A DNA stretch of 64,000 nt from positions 5,912,515 to 5,976,514 of the forward strand of contig OY829659.1 of NCBI GenBank assembly GCA_963691815.1, given 5' to 3'. The stretch's first letter is position 1. Every line of letters begins with the position of its first letter. The position numbers were made by a program, and so were the translations under genes. The notes under the pieces are model-generated. The model had not been told where the DNA came from. It made no database searches and saw nothing but the letters and a program-made list of their open reading frames with translations. Shown piece by piece: positions 35,665 to 46,579 of the stretch. The stretch is from Echiichthys vipera. Its lineage: Eukaryota > Chordata > Actinopteri > Perciformes > Trachinidae.

Positions 35665-36404
35665 GATGCTTGAGATGAGTATTTTCATCACAGCCAACAC
35701 ATCGCTGTCCATCAGATATCTTTTAGTGCTTTAAAGTAACTTTAGGTGTATGAGAGGGGTGGTGCCAGCGTGTCCACCCCAATGTTGAAATCAAACCCAC
35801 ACCCTTGCCTGCAGCTCAGTCTCAGTTAGGTGCCACAAGCGTTGGAATGGTGTCATGGACATAAGGAGCCATCTGAAGCAGTAAACAGTGTAGAGCTCCC
35901 ATAAATCCTCCCCCCCAAACAGGTCCGGCGTGACAGTCAGACAGGCAGGTGAACAAAGATTCAGGCTCAGGCCTCCTGCCACACTTCACTCTATTTCTGT
36001 CAGACTCCCACTGAGAGGCTAAGGTGCAAAGCCAGGACATGACAGTGTGTGTGTTTGGAGAGACGTACTGAAAGTGACCGGGATATAGGAAATATATTCA
36101 GAAACAATATACATTTTTGTTTTTCAATTGCATTTAAGATTTAAAAATCCATTAAAGATGTTCCTACGAAATGGAGGATGATGATGGTAGCTTCCAGTGT
36201 GACGACCAAAGCTGCAAAACCAAATTGTAATATGTTGGATGGTGTGAGGCAGATTGCACTGGCAGTCAAAGAAAAGAAAGGAAATAGAAATGATTATTTG
36301 GCTTTAATTAAAAATGGGTGTTCAGACTGAAAATAGCACAGTTTTTTAAACAAAGAGCTGCTGTCGGCGTGGGTTTGTTGCAACAGGTCCAGGTGAGAAG
36401 ATTG
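35665..36404. other. Unannotated stretch
   Basis: Opposing frames at 35791-36040 without domains. Nothing else defined. Confidence 0.45.
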
Positions 36405-36405
36405 G

Positions 36406-36624
36406 AGTTGCTGTGGTTCAGAGGTAGAGCAGGTCGTCTTCCATTCGAGAGATTGGCGGTTTGATCCCCGGCTCCTCAAGTCCGCATGTCTGCAAGCAAG
36501 ACACTGAACCCCAAATTGCTCCCTGTGCTGTACATGGGTGTGTCAATGTCTGTGTGAATGTGACAAGTATTGTGAAAGCGCCTTGAGTAGTCACAAGGCT
36601 GGAAAGTCCATTTACCATTTCCCA
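36406..36624 (+). mobile_element. tRNA-derived SINE, family S2
   Basis: A-box-like tggttcagaggtagagc (from 36415) and B-box ggtttgatccc (36459-36469), one base from consensus. The body has gacactgaaccccaaattgc, tgtgaaagcgccttgagtag and the tail gtccatttaccatttcc. Same family as 33761-34061, opposite strand, 2.4 kb away. The complete promoter suggests a comparatively recent copy. Confidence 0.8.
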
Positions 36625-36629
36625 GGATA

Positions 36630-38460
36630 AAATACAGGCGGTATTCGACGAGCCCATGCAATGACCTTGCACAGTGCTCAAAGTTCCACCAACGCAATGG
36701 TCAACACTCCCTACATGTTCTCCAGAGTCCTGAGCTTCAACCCCCCTGCTGTGCAAACACTGGGCTGTAATGTTGAGCTGAAAAATAGTTTGAAACCAGC
36801 AGTGGTGAAACGAGTATTGAGAATTTTAAAGTAGCATCACCACTGTGTAAATTTAGTAATCCCCAGCAATTAAGAGTTCTGCAGTCAGTAAGTAAATCTG
36901 TTTTCATAGGAACTGATTCAGGTCCGGACATTGTCCCAAGTTTCATTTTCACAGGAGATTTTCCGTGTCAGACGCGTTCTCACTTACTGGTAGAGCACGC
37001 AGGAAGCAGTGCATGATGCAGATTCCACCCTGGTCACGTACATGTAGCTGGCTTGTAATTTGGACATAAGGAGTCTCTTGCTGTTTCTGGGACTTCTTGG
37101 ATTTCATGGATTTGTCTGATGTATTCTGGATTGGCCCTTACAGACAGAAGTTCCCGAATCTCTTTTGTCTCTCCACTCAGACATTTTTGTTGCTTCTACT
37201 CGTAACTGACCCTTCTTTCTTCACTCTTTCATGTTTGTTTTCTTCAAGTTTTGGTCCAACTGATTCGGACATTTGCATTCTTACGTACAGCTCCTCCGGG
37301 TAATGTCTAGATCGCTTCAGGTTCGCAGTGCAAGGCCAAAGTAGTATGAGTAGTATTATTTTAGGCATCTTTTAAATATTCAAAGTGGAGCTAAATCTAA
37401 AGATTCTTATATTTTTTCAATACAACGTATTTTTTAATGTAAAATCTCTAAATCTGCCGGATAAATGTAAAAGCTTAAAATGGGAAAACCTTCTTTAAAT
37501 ACCTGAAAATTGCAGGTTCAGTTCTCCCTGTAAGTCACTGTACTGTAATTAAATTTCTCCAGTGGAAGTCAGGCTGTGGTTGTGTCTCTCTGTCGGTGGG
37601 TTTGTTGTGAGCAGCCTGAAGGTGCAGAACATCGCTCCATTAATCTAATTATCAGAGTGGATTCACAGATTGGAGGGATTAACAGACAGGAGCTCTCTGC
37701 CAAAGCAGCTGGTTTGAAGATGTCTGTTAATCTCGCTCGTCTGGCGGCTCATTACTTTTCTAAGTTGACATTTTGCTTCCAGTCAGCAAAAGTAATCCCC
37801 GATGTTTTTATGAGCGAGATAACGTCAGCAGCGTTGATACAGCCGTGCTGATGAAATGCTCTGACACGGCAGGGTGAAGCCGGCAGTGGACGGTTGCCTT
37901 GCTCAGGGGCACTTGTTCCGATTTCTGTTTCAAGGACGAACACTGTCACGCTGCTGCCCTTTAGTTTTTCTCTCAGTGCTTTCATTCGATTCTGTAATGG
38001 AGCCTTTTTCTCTCTCTCAGGGATTAATAACATTCAAACCATTCAGGGAAAGCTATCGATTGGATCTGAGAGAGGTAGAGAAAGAGTGGAAGACAGATTG
38101 AAGAGGTTAGTGTTCCACTTTGCTATTGAACAGCAGCTTTTCTCTGTTGACATAACACATTCCTTTGGTCCTACTGGACAGTTTCAGCAGCAGTGCACAT
38201 ATCAGACACGAGTGTTTCAACAGTCCCTCATCAGGGCTGTTATTTACTTATCCTTCGATCCAAACCCCTTTGTGTTGAAACAAACTTTAACACAGATGCA
38301 TTTGAGAACTTTGGCTTCGTTTGGTAACCAATAACTGTGCTGGAGAAACTCTTTCCTGTTGCTGAACAAACTCTGAAGAGCCTGCTCTGTTTCTAATGTT
38401 TGACAGAGCTGTTTCATTAAAGTACTGACTGAATATTGAAAGATAACACAGAAACTCTCA
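36630..38460. other. Unannotated; TAAT-rich segment at 37580-37860
   Basis: The segment near 37635-37690 contains ccattaatctaattatcaga and gattggagggattaac, a cluster of homeodomain-type TAAT cores in unique-looking sequence. It could be a conserved noncoding element or the 91-codon frame there could be chance. The frame at 37894-38334 (146 codons) has no domain that I recognise. Confidence 0.35.
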
Positions 38461-38461
38461 A

Positions 38462-38872
38462 GCTGCGTTCAGATGAAATGCGATCAAAGAAACGCCATTG
38501 TAGCATCGCTTGATCATATTTGGACGACACGATTGTCTTTCTCTCATCACGTCGCACGTGGCGATATACCGTTAAAAAAGCTGTGTGGTGCAGACTCTGG
38601 TGTGCGGACTCATCGCTTTATCCTTTCTCTCGTCGACCATGGCTGAGATTAACACCGTCGCTGGATTGTACCCCTGTGGAAGTCCAAGATACCTCAGAAA
38701 GCCAAACGCTGTCATGTCTGCGCCACGTTAAGGCGATGGACGCGGCACTGTGTTTTACATCACTTGTAACGCAAGATAAGTGCCACCCAGCTTGAAATTG
38801 AGTTTAATTGCTTCTGTACATTGACTTTGAATGTAATCTTGTTGCGCACATCGCATCCGGTCTGAACGCACC
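38462..38872. mobile_element. TIR DNA element, 411 bp
   Basis: The left end gctgcgttcagatgaaatgc followed by gat, and the complement of the right end ggtgcgttcagaccggatgc followed by gat, match at 18 of 23 positions. Ends of the form ggtgcgttcagac are seen in fish DNA transposons, possibly PIF/Harbinger. The TSD is not seen. The interior frame (38520-38795) has no transposase motif. Confidence 0.6.
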
Positions 38873-38879
38873 GTAATTC

Positions 38880-39765
38880 TTGTTTTCTTATTCTTTGATC
38901 AGGTAGTTTCAGTTTCTGATGGTAAGGAACTAGGAAATATTCTTTTATGGCTTCTTGTGTTCAGATTAATTGACAAACATTGATGAATTTAGGAACTTTG
39001 TAGAAATGCCCGCTGTCGATACAGCGCCAAAACCCACTGTTGACAATATGCAAAAACGGCCTTAAATTCATCTCTCTGCCATTTTTGAATCCCAAAGGAG
39101 GATTTTCAACCACAAAAACGTGACTTGAGACTATGTCTGCTCACATCCTGTTTAGTTTTGTATAAGGTCCGTGGACAAGAAGCAAAACATAGACTATTAA
39201 AAGACTTACTCTGATTGGTTACACCTTTATGGGCTCAGTGAGGTGTTTGAAACACCCTCAGTAGTAACTGTCCCTCTCAGGCTGCAGGGTTTCTCTTGAC
39301 CTACTTCCCTGTGCTCTGACCCTTAATGTGTCACTACAGCCACACTAATCAGATGATGAGCACATGTTGGAGTTTATGCAGCAATGAGCATCAAAGACAC
39401 ACTCAGATCTGGGGATACCTCTGAGGTCTGGAGCAAGGCCATAAGGGAGCAGGAGAGTCCGGTGTTGTCACGCTCCGCTGAGTTTTATCCTGGGTCTTTT
39501 TCTTTAATTTTCTTTTCCTCGCTTCTGTACATATAACGTAGTGTAACGACTATCCATTTAAGCTTAAAACTAAGCTAAAAAAGTTCAAAACATGATGGTA
39601 GCTTGCATTACATTTGAGTTGATGGTGTATTGCGTTTGAGAAAGGAGGAGATGGATGGGTAGAGTTTAGCTTAGTTTCCTGCTCAACTCAGTCACTGCGA
39701 TTTCCAGCCTTTTAATCATAAATGTGTCATATTGACTCAATCGAAAAGCTTTTCGAGTGTCACAT
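38880..39765. other. Unannotated stretch
   Basis: Ordinary sequence, no domain-bearing frame and no repeat boundaries. Confidence 0.5.
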
Positions 39766-39767
39766 GC

Positions 39768-39768
<1 letters not shown>

Positions 39769-39846
<78 letters not shown>
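39769..39846. repeat. (CA)n microsatellite, 78 bp
   Basis: About 39 uninterrupted CA units. Confidence 0.97.
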
Positions 39847-39849
<3 letters not shown>

Positions 39850-40097
39850 GGCACCATCCCCCCTACATCCTCACATGAACATACCACGTTGTCCTTGTAT
39901 GTTTGAATATCCCAGAACCTGATTACATCCCTGAAAAACGACCAAAAATCAATATCACAATCATTTTAACAACAGGAAATGAATTAGGCTTCATGCTCAC
40001 CGAACACCAAACAACCAGAAATGTAGGAGAAATCCTTTATTTTAACCTTGACTTTGAAAACCGAGGAAAAGGGAGATTTTCTGTGTTAATTTTACCA

Positions 40098-40560
40098 GAA
40101 AAAGCAAATTGAATCATTTCTTTCTGCTGCTAGAGAAATTTATTCACACCTTCATTACATCCCCTCTTGATTATTGTAACTCTCTTTATTCGGCACTCTG
40201 TAAGAAAAGCGCAAAATCAACCTTAAATGGAGCTGAGAGGCTTTTAAATGGAGTTACAAGAGGAGAAAAATCAGTCTCCTATACGGCAGTAAATGGATTG
40301 GCTCTGAGGTATATTTCTGACCCACTAAGCTTGAACAAAAAGAAAAGCTCTTCTCATTTTCTGACTTTATGTTTTGAATTAAAGGTGACCGTTTCATTTG
40401 CTCTTGCGGCAAAGTGTGTGTGTTGACATTCCACACCATCGCTTCTGTTGACTAAAAACACCTTTGCAAACTTGCCTTTAACTCGATTTATATCTCCTGA
40501 GAAAAAGGGGTGATGGTGTGGAAGAGATGGTCAATAAAGTGTAATTAAGTTACCACTCTT
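40098..40560 (+). pseudogene. L2/CR1-like LINE reverse transcriptase C-terminal remnant
   Basis: The frame at 40109-40426 contains EKFIHTFITSPLDYCNSLYS followed by ALCKKSAKSTLNGAERLL. EKLIHAFVxSRLDYCNSLL is the familiar C-terminal signature of L2/CR1-group LINE reverse transcriptases. Later residues (YISDPLSL, FALAAK) parallel the downstream YLxDLL and FSVAAPKLW region. The block after it ends near gtcaataaagtgtaatt, a probable 3' terminus. Frameshifts and the absence of the catalytic palm make it non-functional. Related C-terminal coding is at 61027-61368 on the other strand. Confidence 0.75.
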
Positions 40561-40564
40561 ACAG

Positions 40565-41108
40565 TAACATACCAGGTCAATGAAGTCACATCTTTTACAG
40601 CTGGAAACACATCTGGGAAATTCAAGATATCCTAAGAACGCTACAAGAGAAGCAGAAGAAAAGAGTGTGTGAGAGAGGAGGACAGAGACTATTTTAAGTC
40701 TCCAGACAGACCTACAAACACAAGAAGTATGCAGTTTTTTTTTTAACTGCCCGTACAAATGACTTGAGTTTTTATTGAGCTCTAATCACAGCTATGTTCA
40801 CAGACAGCTATTAATAGCACTGGTAAAAGACAGTGCAAGTATGTCTTAAAGTAAAAGAAAGGACTAAAAATGTTGTTTGTATTTTCATCCCAAACAAAGG
40901 TCTTTCTATAGCTGCATCCTTTCACCAACACTTGCAACAAAAACTTTACTGTGGATGAGCTTTTGACTCATAAACAATAGAGAATGTGAATGCAGCCAGG
41001 GGGCGGAAAGAAATATATAGATTTATTATCATGTCAGTTTATTAAATTACACTTTCCTAGTTGTTAGGAAACAATGAACACTGTGTATTTGTAGGGGAAA
41101 CTCATGCT
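40565..41108. other. Unannotated stretch
   Basis: No gene or repeat end defined between the LINE remnant and the LTR-like element. Confidence 0.5.
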
Positions 41109-41110
41109 TC

Positions 41111-41617
41111 TGTCATGAACGGTACAGGTATAACACAAAAAGGTGGACCCAATACAGACACAGACAAAAAGTAAAGTTACAAAACAAACGTTTAATATAA
41201 TAAACGGACTAACGCAAAAACACTACAGAGAATACAAATACAACAACTAACTAAACGAACACGGGAATAACAGGAACAGGAAGAAGACGGAAGACCAGGG
41301 AGACGGACGGGAAACAGGAACACGGGAAACTACGGAGAAAAACAGAAAACAAACACTATTAATCAACTTACTACGGGGAGCGTGAAAATCACTACGAGAA
41401 AGGGGATGCCAGTCCGGGGGGAATAGTTTTACCAATACAGGGTCGACGACGGTCCGGCGCTATATGCCTGTCCGCTTCAGGTATTTAAGGTGTTGGGGTA
41501 ATCAGCATAACAGGCTGCAGCTTGGGGGAACGCCTACCGGACCTACACAGAGACAAGGGAGAGAAACATGTGGGGGAGACAAACTCACACAAAACGGAAG
41601 AGAGGAGGGTACTGACA
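41111..41617 (-). mobile_element. LTR-like element, possible solo LTR
   Basis: The ends read ctgtca at the left and tgacag at the right, giving TG...CA termini in inverted arrangement over about 507 bp. Read on the minus strand there is a TATA-like ccttaaatacctg about one third in and A/T-rich tattaaacg before the end, the usual order of promoter then polyadenylation region. No 4-6 bp target duplication was convincing and no internal gag/pol region is present. A different non-autonomous element is possible. Confidence 0.4.
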
Positions 41618-41639
41618 GAACCAGATCCAGCTTCTTTTT

Positions 41640-42175
41640 TGTGCCATCAATATTAGACTGACGTCTGACGTAAATGTTAATTTTCCAACTGACCGTTGCT
41701 ATGTCCATTTGAATACTGATGATACCTTTTTGAATGCTATCGACTCTACTGCTAAATTTCTTTCATAAATTAAAAAAGGACAAAATGTGTGTTTGACAAG
41801 AATATTGACTATTTACTTTGACATTTCTAGCTCAAAACATTCTCTTAATAAAATCTTATGGACACAGAACAGCATTATAAGTACTTGTTCGGTTGAATTT
41901 GGTCACATAAAACTCTTGTTGAACACTCAAAGCTCAAATTGTCCCCAAATGGTCAATAAAGGTGTCCCACAAGGATTAATATTAGGTCCCTTGCTATGTA
42001 CTTTACGCATAACTAATGGCTATTTTATCAACTGAACATTGCAGTTACTATTTTATGCTGATGATACCTTCTTCTATATGAACATCTGCTTTTGATATAC
42101 TCCAGACCTCTTGTATTAATTTAAATGTTTTGAAAGCATATAAAACTCCTTTTTCAGATGTGACATGGTCTGGCA
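41640..42175 (+). pseudogene. LINE reverse transcriptase palm remnants
   Basis: The frame at 41787-42035 has KGVPQGLILGPLL (GVPQG at 41961-41975). After one stop codon (42033-42035) the same frame continues with LLFYADDTFFYM, covering the catalytic YADD box (42054-42065). This is the order of a non-LTR reverse transcriptase. Upstream, at about 41706-41768, a second degraded TDDTFLNAIDSTAKF block lies 5' of GVPQG, so parts of two copies seem joined head to tail. Stops and truncations rule out activity. Confidence 0.75.
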
Positions 42176-42200
42176 GATGTGACATGGTCTGAAACATATT
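42160..42200. repeat. 19-bp tandem duplication
   Basis: cagatgtgacatggtctgg occurs twice directly adjacent, the second with a changed last base. Confidence 0.85.
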
Positions 42201-42204
42201 ACTT

Positions 42205-44680
42205 GTCTTTGTTTCAGTCATTTGTAACTGCTAACAGAGGATATACTGTATAAAGAAGGCACGGCAAGCACACTGCATACTGAATCACCTCGTATCTTAA
42301 CATCTGTTTGTGATTTACATGAGTCTTTTGTTCCTCCGACAAATCACATCAGACGCTGGGTGCAAACTAACAGAAAACAGCTGTGAGTGTGATGTGGTCG
42401 GAAAGGTTGGTTAATCCCCACAGGAGGAAACAAGATCTTTCAAAGAACTTTACATTTATACTTCGATTACTACATCTCCAGGAGCTCCTTTTTTATAGAC
42501 ATGTTGTTCTCTATCGCAAAGCCAGACCTGCATCTTTTGACTGTCACAAAATGCTTGTTTAGATATCTCTAATACTGCGAATCTGAGTGACAAAATGTAA
42601 TTATGTATCAACTTTTACGAAACATTATTGGAAATGTGCCGCAGCATAATACTTTAAACACCGCAGCTCTGGATGCACTTTGTTTTATTACGTGATGCTT
42701 TTATGTGACGTAAATGTGACTTTTGTGGTTTTATAATACATTCTCTCACATTAAGTGATGTCAGAGTTGATGAATATGTTCTCAAAGGGTTCACAGTCTC
42801 TTAGTAAACTATGGGGATTATAGGAAGTGATCAGTTGCACACAAAATGATTCATTTTATTGCATCATGGTGACCCAGGCTCTTATTTTACTGTAACACTT
42901 TTACTCCTACTTTTACTTGTACACTACAACTCCTGTCACTTCTTTTACTACTACTACCCTGCAACTAATTGCACATGATTAACACTACAACAGCTGCTTA
43001 ATATACTTATATGAATCTACTACCTGTCCACTGACAACTCATACATCCCAAGCTTCTAATGATGAACTGTTACATTTATTAAACCACTCTAAATAAATAG
43101 CACCTTGAGGACTATGTATCTTATGCTAGCCTGGTCACAACAAAGGTTTCCACGCAACCATTCTCTCAAAGGGACATAAATGAGCTTTCAGAGCTCCCTT
43201 AGCCTTCGTTTAAGTCTGTCACTAACCGCTCATGGCTGGTAGGTTCGCACTACCAGCACCATGTGAATGCACATTGCTATCCATGCTACCCCACGCGACC
43301 ATCACACATTTTGTAGTCACAAGGCCGCACTTTAACTACTCTGTTTCATTTTTAATTATGATGGCAGCGAGGGTCCGAGCAGAATGCGAGGCTGTACTTA
43401 ACTGCAGTCTCTGGTTCTGACCTGCTACGATAAAAATAAAATAAGCTAGGAAAAGACGGGCCATGTACTGTAGTGCATGAATATTTAATTATTAGGCCTC
43501 TGCATTGAATGTACTTGGTCTCAGTTATGTAAGAACTCACCAAAGTGCTTTGAAAGGAAAATGTTGTGTAAATTTAATGATCAGCAGTTAACGGATGGAC
43601 TTGCAACATGCTAATGGAGAGTTGTACTCGACATGAGAAACAAGAAGGCGTTTATGCTCAGAAGCAGCAGAAGGCATGTCCTGATCTAGTGCTGAATCAG
43701 ACGATGTAGGATCCCGTCATGTTGGACTCTGGCCAGCAGCTGCCCTTCCTCTTCTTCACTGTCAACAATTACAGACGTAAAGAAAGAAAACAAACAGGAT
43801 CCGGCCCTCTGTCCTCTGCAAGGAACAGAGAGCGGCCATCTGTCTGCAGGGGAAACAGCATGTTGGACCCCATGTGGCGTCCTGGCATGCTGCGCCGTTT
43901 CACTGTCTCATGACAGCCTCTAATCTATTAAGACAAAAAATACTTATTTTACCATTAGATGATGATGCTGTGGGGCCTGAATAAATAGTTTAATTGGTTT
44001 TGTTGAGGCTGACAGTGAGAAGAAACTATTCCACCTCCAGCCCCTCCTTCCATCCCTCTCTCCTTGTATCTGTGCCTGCAGACGTGATATCCCAGCTGGT
44101 CTGACTCACTCTTTGTGTTCCAGCTAAAAACATCTCGACACACATTCTCCTTGTCTGGTCACCGACTCTCTCTCTCTCTGCTCTAATCTACAGTACTCTG
44201 CCATGCCCGGGGAATAACCAGGGTTTTCCTTCCCCCTCAGCAGAGATGAATTATTTCTGCGAACAGCACAACTGAAGCTAAAGCCTCGTTGTATACGACA
44301 CTAATGGCTGATTTTGATCTGTTACAAAGTGGGAGCAGCATGGTTTTCTGTCCTGGTGATTTTGTTTTTTTTCACTGAAACTGACACGATGCAGTAAAAT
44401 AATTCTGTACGATGATCTGACATGTTATTTGAAGGCAACCAGCAACGAACCATATTGGCCATGTTGGCTCATTTGGCCTAAATATGGCAGCTTAGAGGTG
44501 TGAATGGATGTGGCTGCATGAATGGATGTAGAACAGCATGTTGACGAAATCGAGAATTTTGCTTCTGCTGAATAGGACGAGGTTGAAAACTGCATTCGAA
44601 ATTTTACTTAAAAAATAAATGCGCTGAAGTCTTGGAAGCAAATATAATGTTTACCATGTCCCCCTTCCCCGTCTATCACA
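42205..44680. other. Unannotated stretch
   Basis: The longest region without a defined repeat (about 2.5 kb). No exon, RNA gene or TE recognised. Around 43480-43500 atatttaattattaggcctc is A/T-rich with TAAT cores. Confidence 0.45.
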
Positions 44681-44684
44681 GTTT

Positions 44685-44745
44685 AGCACGTTAGCATGCT
44701 AAATATCACTAAACACAAAGTACATTTGTGGCTAATGGAAGCAGT
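44685..44745 (-). repeat. Possible family C fragment
   Basis: The phrase cacgttagcatgctaaatat, then cactaaacacaaagtacat, recalls the other end of the common fish repeat represented at 31586 and 45548. Tentative. Confidence 0.4.
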
Positions 44746-44883
44746 CTTTAGTTTTGCTTGTGGTTTTCTTGCATGTTTTGTTCAACAAGCAGCTCACAAG
44801 CCAAAGAAATATACAATATATACAATCATGTGATGGATTCGAGAAGCTAGAACATGCTAATGGCTCACTAGCTTGGCTCAGGA

Positions 44884-45513
44884 GTGTACCTATGTTCCCT
44901 GGGTCCTGTGTTCCCTGCTTTGTATGTGATCGGGGAACAGCAGACCCTTATGCCTGTGAATGTTCTCATTCGTTCACACATGGCCCGGGTGACCCCAACG
45001 ACTGTCGTTCAGACTCAATAGAGCACTAACGAAGTTTAAAGTTAAATACCTGGATCTCCACACCAGTTAGTTGGACCAGTCCCAGCCCGGTCCTGGTCCT
45101 GGTCCAGTCCCAGCCTGGTCAGATGCGTACATGAACTGATGAAGCCTCTTGGATGAGAGGTGAAACGTCTTCCTAGACAAACAACCAGTCCAGTTGTTTT
45201 TGACTGAAATTGCTTTGAGGATAGCAGACCCTTATGTTCAAAAAGCTCAGTTCCCCGCTGTTCACAGAAAGGGTCCTATGTTATTTTCATCACTTGAGTG
45301 TCAAATCCCACAGCAAATAGGCTTATGTAGAACCTAATACTACCCCCTAACCCTGACCCTAACCCTGACTCTAACCGTAACCTCCAACCCTAACAAAATG
45401 CCAAATAAAATCATCGGTGGCATAGTCTTATGTGACTGGGAAACATAGGATCCTTTTGGGGAAACCCTTTTGGGTTCCCTGATCGGGGAACATAGGACCC
45501 GGGGAATATAGGG
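44884..45513. mobile_element. Dispersed element D, copy 1, interrupted
   Basis: The left end gtgtacctatgttccctggg mirrors the right end, whose complement is tccctatattccccgggtcc, so the element has inverted termini. Pieces match 58712-59495: tgttccctgctttgtatg, ttcacagaaagggtcctat, cacagcaaataggcttatgt. Here only about two units of the 21-bp motif exist, against 28 at 58.7 kb. A foreign insertion at 44953-45222 splits it. A stretch of degenerate ccctaa words occurs at 45348-45392. Confidence 0.7.
44953..45222. mobile_element. Single-arm foldback-related insertion with 14-bp TSD
   Basis: Flanked by perfect 14-bp duplicates agcagacccttatg (44939-44952 and 45223-45236). It begins tgtgaatgttctcattcgtt, like 25774, and its right part (45036-45222) equals the right arm of the foldback at 25807-26281: accagttagttggaccag, ccagtcccagcctggtcag, atgaactgatgaagcctctt, gaaattgctttgagga. 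A 14-bp TSD is longer than most DNA transposons make and suits target-primed retrotransposition. Confidence 0.8.
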
Positions 45514-45547
45514 ATGACCTCGCTCGGCTCTAGTGGTTGCAAGATCC

Positions 45548-45730
45548 AGACTGAAATATCTCAACAACTATTAGATGGATTGTCATGGAATTTGTTTCAG
45601 ACATTGATTGGTTGATCCCCCTCAGGATGAATTTGAATGACTTTAGTTGTTATCCCTTAACTTTTTCCAGCACCACTCTCAGGTCAAATATTTGCCTCAG
45701 CTGCATTTGTAAGTGCTAAATTAGGATTGC
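45548..45730 (+). repeat. Dispersed repeat family C, copy 2
   Basis: tccagactgaaatatctcaa, caactattagatggattgtc, then ccctcaggatgaatttgaat. Compare 31586-31715. Ends not resolved. Confidence 0.6.
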
Positions 45731-45734
45731 TATT

Positions 45735-46510
45735 ATTTAGTGAAACATTTGTCTTCCAGGTTAACACACAGAAAGACTGAAACTCCCAGTGCTGCTATTG
45801 AATCTCAAAGACATCCACTAAAAGACCAATCTCACTGTTCAACATAGCTTTACCTTCAGAGTGCATGCAGACACATAAAGGCCCCTAATGTTGTGTTATC
45901 TAACTCTTGATAAACAGAAGAAGATAGAATTTCCACAAACAATCCATCTGAGGGGTTAACCTGTTGCTTACGATACATATTTATGTGATTCGACTTCACT
46001 TAACTGACCCAGATGTGACGTTTTAATGTGGTTTAGAATCTTTTATGTGTCCACAAAGTAATAAGTTCATCTTTTGAGATGAAAGCGGGTTAATACAGGC
46101 TTCCAGTAAGTCCCTTATTGTGGATAAATGAGCAGAGCAGGCTGATTTAAGACAGATATTGTATCTTGGAGAGGTTCCTCCCACTCAGCAGGCCTCTCGG
46201 TTGCTAAACGATCCACCCACATTTACTCTGGGAGCTTATTTCCAGATTTCCTTTAGGGCTGTGCCAGTGCTGTTTCTTTATTATTGAAGTGCATGATAAT
46301 GCATCTTGGCTGCTCGGGAAAAAAACGAAAAACAAAAGTGGGAATGAATCGAAAATGACTGGGATGACTGTGTTCTCAGCACTGCAGAGTCATCCTCTCT
46401 CTTTTGCTGTAGCTGCTAAACACAACTTCAGTTTGTTGCACATTTTATTTATTTATTCCCAAATCTTTCCACAAATCATTTTGCTGTTCAGTCTTCTGAG
46501 TGTCTCTGTG
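45735..46510. other. Unannotated stretch
   Basis: No gene. The frame at 46289-46690 overlaps the next LINE tail and has no domain. Confidence 0.5.
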
Positions 46511-46511
46511 C

Positions 46512-46575
46512 TCAGTCTATTCAATTCAATTCAATTCAAAAAACTTTATTTGTCCCCGGGGGGCAATTCAGGGCA
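46512..46575 (-). mobile_element. LINE 3' tail fragment
   Basis: The plus strand has tcaattcaattcaattcaaa then actttatttgtccccggggg, the complement of the end at 12567-12612 with a longer (gaatt)n tail. Confidence 0.6.
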
Positions 46576-46579
46576 CACA

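Noticed and set aside
36415..36469. A and B boxes suggesting a tRNA gene
   Set aside because: The downstream sequence does not fold into T and acceptor arms; it is a SINE head with SINE body and tail.
37894..38334. 146-codon plus-strand frame as a gene
   Set aside because: No domain, no splice context and ordinary composition.
45348..45392. Interstitial telomere or chromosome fusion point
   Set aside because: The ccctaa words are degenerate and are repeated in the other copy of element D.
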